Assembly: GCA_002005505.1 (NCBI GenBank)
Contig: KV908455.1
Coordinates: 397,862-418,719 of the forward strand
DNA: 20,858 nt
Origin: Botryococcus braunii
Lineage: Eukaryota; Chlorophyta; Trebouxiophyceae
Direction: 5' to 3'
Shown here: positions 8,352 to 20,858 of the stretch, in pieces
Layout of the letters: each line of letters starts with the position of its first letter
How positions within the stretch are numbered: position 1 is the stretch's first letter
Notes under the pieces: generated by a model
What the model was told of the DNA's origin: nothing
The model's database searches: none
The model's input: the letters and a program-made list of their open reading frames with translations, nothing else
Program-made: the position numbers and the translations under genes

Positions 8352-9719
8352 ACGCTGATGCGTTTGCGCATGCGTGTGCTTGCATACAGATAAATCAAGC
8401 ACACAGTATAAGAGGCATTGGCACCTGCAGTGTGCGGTTCAACGCTGCAGCGGATGACGCTCACATTTGGCGCAAATTCCTGCACCGGCAAGTTTAGCGG
8501 GTTTCCAGCCCTCGACAGCTCCCTGACCTACACGTGTACCTCCGCAAATCCCTTCCCAGGGATAACCTGCGGTACATTCCTGGGTGACATCCTGATCACA
8601 TTCGACCAGGACTTTCCTTTGGGGGCGTCCACGCTGGCACAGACCTATCTCACTCAGCTGGGCGTGGGCAACATTGTATGGGTCCAAAATCTCCTGCTTG
8701 GGCGCAACTTCTACTGGCAAAATGCTGGCATAAGGCCCACGCTCCTGCCCCAGCTGCAGTATGTGGAGGGTATTTTTGGCGTCACGACACAAGTGGCCAT
8801 TCTGGGGAACATCATCGGGGGCCTCTCATTCAGTTTTGCGGGAACCGATCCCTCTGGTGTCCTGGACACAGCAAACATGACAGGGCCCTCTGCAGTACCC
8901 AACCTCTCCATGGGAACGGGCTCTTCTGCGGGACCGGACCGCCGCAGCATCCCAGGAATCACGGTCCCGCTGACTGGCTTTGGGATTGAGGCCTTGCCAG
9001 GGCAATCTGCACTCAGGGCCGTAGGCAACCTGCTTATACTTTACGGGGTGTCCTTCACGGATTTGTCACCCTTTTCTGGGCTGCGATGCGTTGGCACATA
9101 CTGGCTGTCCGACAATCCCACAATAACCTCCCTTAATGGCATCCAGCCTATCGCCACCGCCCCTCCCGGTGGGCTTGTGTATGATGCGTTCCCGGCAGAA
9201 TACAAGCAGCTCGTGCCGCAAAGCTTGAAGGTATACTCTTTCCCAGGCATGTTTATCTGTGGTGGGTTGTGCATGTGTGTGTGTGTAAGGGGGGGGGGGA
9301 GGGGCGGGTGTGCGTGCGTGTCTGTGTTTGTTTCCTTATTCCTTTTCCATGTCCTGATTTGTTCTGCTCATCTGTCATTGTGCGTTTCACCATTCTTGAT
9401 GGGTATGTGCAAATTTGAAAAGAAAGGGGGGGGGGGGTTTTGGAGGGGATTTTCGCAAAAGTCAGGACCACCAGGACATCCAGATATGCTTTGTCACGAC
9501 AACCCAATGCTTATCTCGCCTATCTCGAGGGAAACACATTTGCGTGGTGCTGTGCAGCTGCTTACGCCCATAGCAAAATGTAGTGGAACCACGAGCAGCA
9601 ACGTGGAGTACATCAACATGGCTGTGTTGACCGAGCCGCCTGTTCAGCAGCCGTGCGTGATCAGCACTTGGAGCCAAATATGTGCATTCACGGGAACGAC
9701 ACTTCCCTGCTTCCCATAG
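881..9719 (+). CDS. Left copy: secreted three-domain L-domain-like / proline-rich protein gene (10 exons)
   Basis: Spliced model: exons 881-1073, 2354-2444, 3191-3461, 3934-4374, 5028-5151, 5608-5936, 6600-7031, 7353-7587, 8431-9230 and 9558-9719. They sum to 3,078 nt, in frame throughout, giving about 1,025 residues ending in TAG. Approximate protein layout: signal peptide 1-24; domain I 65-332; Cys/Pro linker 1 333-373; domain II 374-627; linker 2 628-705; domain III 706-1025. Each domain opens with a C-G motif, holds a DxGDGxC or FGAxSC turn, and has leucine-rich half-domains with NN/GN-x-x-L-x-S-L signatures resembling receptor L-domains. N-x-S/T sites and paired cysteines fit an extracellular glycoprotein; no membrane anchor is visible. 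Most splice sites are supported by the inverted paralogue on the right, which has the same junctions. Function is not recognised; a matrix or wall role is inferred. The exon 1 boundary is the weakest part of the model. Confidence 0.72.
1666..1892. repeat. (GT)n microsatellite
   Basis: Long GT tract with GCGTGCGTGC interruptions, inside intron 1 of the left gene. Confidence 0.95.
2222..2262. repeat. Poly-A run (41 nt)
   Basis: Uninterrupted A run inside intron 1. It could be a retroposon tail on the + strand, but no clear element body or target duplication is visible. Confidence 0.9.
2354..2444 (+). CDS. Left gene exon 2: start of domain I
   Basis: Flanked by a CAG acceptor and a GTATGT donor. 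It reads C-G-L-N-A-A-S...NLQDNGDGTAIFTARFSNG, which lines up with the start of domain II (CGALADFISVRDTGDGLC...FGSING). Phase is 1 in and 2 out. This alignment is what identifies it as an exon rather than a chance ORF. In domain II the same stretch is not split, so domain I carries one extra intron. Confidence 0.62.
2445..3190 (+). other. Left gene intron 2 (phase 2)
   Basis: Runs from donor GTATGT to acceptor CTGAGAG. It has no microsatellite and no recognised coding sequence. It splits domain I at a place where domain II has no intron. Confidence 0.55.
3191..3461 (+). CDS. Left gene exon 3: first L-like half of domain I
   Basis: The acceptor at GCTGAGAG gives phase 2 and completes a Gly codon with exon 2. 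Residues then run RYVSCSATLSGAP...YGKSC and end ...PIFLSSLQQ before donor GTTTGC, phase 0. It aligns with the second part of exon 6 (FVRDCSAPLFGQVC...FLGSLLQ), sharing the W-L-x-x-L-G-L-x-x-L core and the LQ ending. The acceptor is weak by itself; the choice rests on phase and on alignment to domain II. Confidence 0.65.
3462..3933 (+). other. Left gene intron 3 (phase 0)
   Basis: Contains a GAGT-rich then (GT)n then (GC)n tract, a poly-G run near 3750-3761, and a purine-rich 3' half. Its acceptor is preceded by a G-rich rather than pyrimidine-rich stretch. Confidence 0.7.
3608..3735. repeat. Compound (GAGT)n-(GT)n-(GC)n microsatellite
   Basis: GAGT/GAGAGT repeats grade into a pure GT tract and end in GCGCGCGCGCG; a G run follows shortly after. 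Confidence 0.92.
3934..4374 (+). CDS. Left gene exon 4: second L-like half of domain I
   Basis: 441 nt, phase 0 to 0, flanked by CTCCAG and GTAACC. It begins VGLLTIAECLNCAASPG, contains LSVTGTAFINMGSLVGLKC, the leucine-rich signature GSLTIRNNREMLSLTGLESL, then NGLLSSSSVAALRPLAGC, and ends in QCNAR. N-glycosylation sequons NAS and NTT are present. The same-length exon on the other strand (20082-20522) is about 80% identical in protein. The NNRexLSLxGL pattern is the clearest resemblance to receptor L-domain proteins. Confidence 0.85.
4375..5027 (+). other. Left gene intron 4 (phase 0)
   Basis: Starts GTAACCC like its right-hand counterpart, and the first ~70 nt are recognisably similar. The middle is pyrimidine-rich with degenerate GTTGCxxxCTCC...GCCTCCATTGC units. 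An 18-bp direct repeat (GTCTGTGACTCCTTTGTA) occurs at 4864 and 4904. Confidence 0.7.
5028..5151 (+). CDS. Left gene exon 5: Cys-Trp / proline linker 1
   Basis: 124 nt between GGCTGCAG and GTAATC, phase 0 to 1. It encodes CWTSYCSYANGLGCGIC, then a six-proline run and ITTASCTPRPLTP. The four leading cysteines and the CW..YC opening recur in exon 8, so this is a repeated linker module. The right copy (18805-18928) has the same length and about 85% identity. Confidence 0.82.
5152..5607 (+). other. Left gene intron 5 (phase 1)
   Basis: Contains T9 followed by a G13 run near 5393-5415 and a G-rich stretch to about 5510. Its right-hand counterpart is greatly expanded by GA repeats. Confidence 0.7.
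5608..5936 (+). CDS. Left gene exon 6: first L-like half of domain II
   Basis: 329 nt between AATACAG and GTGCGG, phase 1 to 0. It encodes CGALADFISVRDTGDGLC, CSAPLFGQVCDRLLPQMVL and a Leu/Ile-rich end with NPITTPLNPFFLGSLLQ. It corresponds to exons 2 and 3 of domain I fused without an intron. The right copy (17202-17529) has the same boundaries but lacks one base; this left copy is open throughout. Confidence 0.85.
5937..6599 (+). other. Left gene intron 6 (phase 0)
   Basis: Holds a 28-bp minisatellite (6208-6372). The right-hand counterpart (16791-17201) lacks this array. Confidence 0.75.
6208..6372. repeat. 28-bp minisatellite, about 5-6 copies
   Basis: The unit ATTGCACGTGCATCTGCAAT plus ATTAATAC recurs with exact 28-bp spacing (for example G at 6224, 6252, 6280, 6308, 6336, 6364). 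Within each unit ATTGCA and TGCAAT are inverted, so each copy can fold. Copies at the left end are more diverged. Confidence 0.93.
6600..7031 (+). CDS. Left gene exon 7: second L-like half of domain II
   Basis: 432 nt between GTGTCCAG and GTCAGT, phase 0 to 0. It starts VGALVVYECANCANSVSIG, includes TLGSLILRNTAFQNMLSFSG, the signature GQYSIVGNRALTSLAGF, and ends GLNLQVGSCNIV. It matches exon 4 in layout (E-C-x-N-C start; N-x-x-L-x-S-L-x-G). The right copy (16359-16790) is the same length and differs at only about 10 of 144 residues, the best conserved part of the pair. Confidence 0.88.
7032..7352 (+). other. Left gene intron 7 (phase 0)
   Basis: Contains an (ATG)n then (ATT)n tract (7164-7280). 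Its right counterpart is about 1.4 kb and has no such tract. Confidence 0.72.
7164..7280. repeat. (ATG)n-(ATT)n trinucleotide repeat
   Basis: Nearly pure ATG repeats to about 7250, followed by ATT/GTT repeats. Intronic. Confidence 0.93.
7353..7587 (+). CDS. Left gene exon 8: Cys-Trp / poly-proline linker 2
   Basis: 235 nt between CAATGCAG and GTACGA, phase 0 to 1. It encodes CWVAYCTFLQSGGCPVCPR, then about 45 residues that are almost all proline with VRS interruptions (PPPPPPVRSPPPPPP), then GTCPLDIAKVAP. The CW..YC....GC.(V/I)C opening is shared with exon 5. The poly-proline tract is likely extended and possibly hydroxyproline-glycosylated, as in algal HRGPs (inference). The matching right exon is 87 nt longer because of extra proline repeats. 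Confidence 0.82.
7588..8430 (+). other. Left gene intron 8 (phase 1)
   Basis: Contains a perfect 17-nt palindrome (GACTATCT-C-AGATAGTC, 7850-7866) and a (TG)n tract (8193-8350). No coding potential was recognised. Confidence 0.72.
8193..8350. repeat. (TG)n microsatellite
   Basis: Two TG blocks separated by CGCGTGTGCGTGCGTGCG. Not present in the equivalent intron of the right copy. Confidence 0.95.
8431..9230 (+). CDS. Left gene exon 9: most of domain III
   Basis: 800 nt after acceptor CACCTGCAG, phase 1 to 0. It starts V-CGSTLQRMTLTFGANSCTG and carries both L-like halves without the half-domain intron of domains I and II. Landmarks: LAQTYLTQLGVGNIVWVQN, LLPQLQYVEGIFGV, and AVGNLLILYGVSFTDLSPFSG followed by YWLSDNPTITSLNGI. 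Sequons NMT and NLS are present. I end it at AAG|GTATAC although the frame stays open beyond, because the right copy aligns with a clean gap there. Confidence 0.8.
9231..9557 (+). other. Left gene intron 9, absent from the right copy
   Basis: Bounded by AAG|GTATAC and TGTGCAG|CTG. It is 327 nt, a multiple of three, with no in-frame stop. It contains GTGTGT, G9-type and G10 runs that would encode nonsense-like Cys/Val and Gly strings. Removing it makes a gap-free 15-residue alignment around the junction with the right copy. Confidence 0.75.
9558..9719 (+). CDS. Left gene exon 10: C-terminal tail of domain III
   Basis: After acceptor GCTGTGCAG it encodes LLTPIAKCSGTTSSNVEY, then PCVISTWSQICAFTG and ends LPCFP followed by TAG at 9717-9719. 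The order of conserved residues (PIA-x-C, then C-V/Y-x-x-x-x-x-QIC, then P-C near the end) matches the unsplit right copy (PIAEC, CYLVSYTQIC, VPCAG). No transmembrane segment or GPI-like tail follows. Confidence 0.78.
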   Translation: MLTPIAKCSGTTSSNVEYINMAVLTEPPVQQPCVISTWSQICAFTGTTLPCFP

Positions 9720-9747
9720 GGGCAGGCAAATAGTGGATTATGTGTCT

Positions 9748-9752
9748 TGTAA
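9748..9752 (+). promoter_or_regulatory. Possible TGTAA polyadenylation signal
   Basis: TGTAA lies 29 nt after the left gene's stop codon. TGTAA is the usual poly(A) signal of chlorophycean nuclear genes. The implied 3' UTR would be very short, so it may be a chance match. Confidence 0.3.
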
Positions 9753-10781
9753 TGTCCCGATTGCAACTTATCTGCCACGAAGATGGAGGACTTCAGATAT
9801 ACTTTTTATACGCAGCTTCTGACAGACTCAGGTGGCTTTGCCCAGAAAAGCAGCCTGTCAAGCGTGCATGAAGTTTTCAAAGACAGCTATGTGGTTTTTG
9901 CAGCAGCATGTTTGTGACTTTGGATCTCTGGTGCCATGTGGGTGCCGTTGTTTGAAGTGGGTCTTTATCCAGGAGTGTGCATGTGGAGGGGAGGCGAAGC
10001 TAATCTTTATGTTGCAGGGACTGAAGTTTCTACAAGGGTCCGATGCTGCTGGGATTGAAGTTTCTAGACAGGGTCGATGGTAAGAGCAGGAACCTTCGGA
10101 TGGCTCATCTCAGAGAGATGCTGTCCACATCAACACGCTCGCACAAAATGCTACACGCATGTCAATACACTGCGTGTTGTGCCTTCCATCCATGTGCTTG
10201 CTCTGTTACCCTGTGATTTTGTTTTGTAGTAAAGGGTTATGGAAATTAATACTCCTAGCACGATTGTTTGCAGCCAGCGTTGCCATGAGATTGTTGAGGT
10301 GTCAGAGATTTGCAATCTGCATCGACAGGGGAACATGAGGGGAGCTATGGTCATGCATTGGGCAAGGGCTCAATCACTGGTTTTATGCATCCACAAACTC
10401 TCGAGCCGGAACATACATCATCCAGTTCATTGCCATTAAAACCCTTTTTGCAAAAATATGTGTTTTGGTGGGAATTGAGGTTGCCCAGGTTAATCGATGA
10501 CCTCAGTGCCCGACTGCAAGTGCTTCACCTATAATCTAGGTGCAAAGGCCAATAGTTGCCAGTGTATGTCGCTTCAAGGATTGCTTCTCTGCGAGGGCCC
10601 TCATTTTGAGGTTGTTGCGTCCGATTCATTATAAAGGGATCTTGAACAACTTTGCAGGCATTGCTCGGATCGGCATGTTATATATTCAGACCACACGATC
10701 ATTGCAACTTCACATTGCAACTCCTGGCCCTGTGCATTTACTACACTTCCCACATGGAAGTCATTTATTTGAATCCACCTA

Positions 10782-10930
10782 GTCTAGACGTCTAATCATT
10801 AAAAAGACCAGTCTAGTGAGTGCTCCCTGATGTGAAGTGGGCACCTTCAAAGTCTATCTGCAAACGTCTAGACTTTAAGATGTTAAAGACCGGTCTGCCG
10901 AGTGCTCCTTGCTGACATGAAGGCACCTTT
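10782..10930. repeat. Degenerate ~83-bp tandem duplication
   Basis: GTCTAGAC at 10782 and 10866 each begin a unit with similar order: (T)TAAAGACC(A/G)GTCT, then GAGTGCTCC(C/T)TG, then GCACCTT (10841 and 10923). Confidence 0.65.
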
Positions 10931-11008
10931 TTTAATTATGTATTTCTTGCCTCTGAGAAAACTGTCAATCATTTGTATCAATGTATGTTAATCTACCCTG
11001 AAACCTGT

Positions 11009-11035
11009 CACTTAGTCTTTTTAAAAGACTAAGTG
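11009..11035. repeat. Perfect 27-bp palindrome
   Basis: CACTTAGTCTTTT, one T, then AAAAGACTAAGTG: 13-bp perfect arms with a one-base centre. It could form a hairpin or be an element end. Confidence 0.85.
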
Positions 11036-11095
11036 ATGATTCTAATCTTCATCCATGCCTTTTAACGAAAGAAAGTAAATACAGAAGTAAAACGT

Positions 11096-11217
<122 letters not shown>

Positions 11218-12626
11218 CAGTCCACGACTCAAGTGAGGGATTTAGGTACCTTCAAATTAACAAGACTTCTTCCATGGCGAAGTAGACATACCACACATGT
11301 TCTTGGACCCTAGGGCAATTTGTTTAAAGAAAGATCTGTATCTGTAAAATTTGCTCAAATTTCTTTGGAGCGCAAGGACTCTGAGAGGTCGTTAGAGCGT
11401 CCATGAACGCCTAGTCCGTCATGATGCTTGATCAGATTAACCAAGGCCACACACACATCTCCGTATCCGTATCAACCCACACACCAAGAACAACAAGAGG
11501 ACGTGCAACAGCACAACGTGGCCTTCTTATAAGTTTGGACTTTCACCGCGCTTCAATAGCCCGCAGCTTATCTGTCTGTATGACAACCTATATCAACTCT
11601 ATTTTCGTGATCAGGACAGAGCGGCAGCTGTCTGCAGAGCAAGCACCCCATCGCAATTTGCATGGAAAAATTTTTTAATGTGCTGCCCTGGTGGACACAT
11701 TAACGGCTTTATACACTTATGCTGCAATGGTAAACTTTTCTCTGCTCTACAAAGAAAATGTTCTCCTCAACGCACTGAAACGTCCCACAGTGTTTAACGC
11801 TTCCCTAAAATACCATCCTGCATTCGATCACCCTGATTTGCAAAATGCTCGACCCGGAGGAAAATCAGCTGACCCTGACCATGGCTTAGGCCACATAAAA
11901 GCATCCCTTTGCATCCCTCCCCTGCATGTTTAAGTTATAAGCAGGTCAGACAATGCAGGGAATACCAGGGAATCCCGCTTCCAGGGAATCCGGCTTTCAA
12001 AAGCGGTATGCATTCATGAAAGACAACAAGCCCTTCTGCCTGGCACGTGCTCCCATAATGATGATCATGGCATGCCTGGCTGGCAAATGCGAGTTGGTCT
12101 AGTTATCCCACCCTAGGACTCGTCAATGGCGCTCGGGGCAGATGCATGAGTTGAAATTACTGACAGGCTGGCATGCAGTGAATCAACCCAACCCCAGCGA
12201 GAAGGGATCCGCCTCCTCTCCTCTCGTCGTCTTTGACTGCAAAGGGTCAGAGGGGGATGGGGGCAGGAAGAGACACTACATACAGCATGCTCACATGGCA
12301 GAGGTCGATGCATGCGGTTGGAACCTGACGATGTGATGATGATCCCTCAGAATATAAGTGTGTACGTGGCATGATTCCATCAGGGTTGGAACCTGACATC
12401 ACGAATCATCAGAGGCCATGGTCCCAACCCTCCAGACATGGGTCAAGCCAATAGGTATCTTTAGAGGGGTCTAGAGTAAGTTGCGGCGGGTAGGGGGCCA
12501 GGCTTCAAAAAGCTTGGGACGAACACCAGAACCTGTTTAGTGTGGAGCATCTCGCCCTTACTCAAGTGGAAGTCCTGACGCTCATGAAACAGGCCTCGAT
12601 CCTCTTTTCCAGGGATGCATGCGTGA

Positions 12627-20858
<8,232 letters not shown>

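Noticed and set aside
8418..9719. Treating 8418-9719 as one unbroken exon
   Set aside because: The frame is open, but the stretch 9231-9557 is low-complexity, has good GT-AG borders and is exactly missing from the right copy, so an intron is the better reading.

Overview
The window looks like nuclear DNA of a eukaryote, most likely a chlorophycean-type green alga. This is inferred from GC-rich coding exons split by many short GT-AG introns, PPPPPPSPPPP-type proline-rich linkers like those of algal wall and matrix glycoproteins, a TGTAA motif after a stop codon, and very dense (GT)n, (GA)n, (ATG)n and poly-G tracts. I cannot name the species. I see no bacterial operon structure, RNA gene, CRISPR array or recognisable transposase.

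The window is dominated by two paralogous multi-exon genes arranged tail to tail. The left gene (+ strand, 881-9719) can be followed from a signal-peptide exon to its stop through ten exons whose phases are all compatible: 3,078 coding nt and about 1,025 residues. The right gene (- strand, 20522 down to 12627) shows the matching last six exons; its first exons lie beyond the right edge. Between the two stop codons is a 2.9-kb intergenic region with no supportable gene, a degenerate ~83-bp tandem duplication, a perfect 27-bp palindrome and a (CA)n tract lying almost exactly at the symmetry centre.

The encoded protein appears secreted and modular. A signal peptide is followed by three copies of a ~250-320 residue domain, each built from two leucine-rich half-domains that recall receptor L-domains (pattern x-NN/GN-x-x-L-x-S-L-x-G-L). 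The three domains are separated by two short linkers that begin CW..YC and continue into C-x-x-C and poly-proline. There is no transmembrane segment or obvious GPI signal, so an extracellular matrix or cell-wall glycoprotein is the best guess. The biochemical function is unknown.

The two copies are unequal. Four aligned exons have nearly or exactly identical lengths (441/441, 124/124, 329/328, 432/432 nt) and 80-93% protein identity, while the last domain is only about half identical. The right copy has a one-base deletion in exon 6 that causes a frameshift and early stop. The left copy has an extra intron near its 3' end that the right copy lacks. Introns have diverged by separate expansion of microsatellites and minisatellites.
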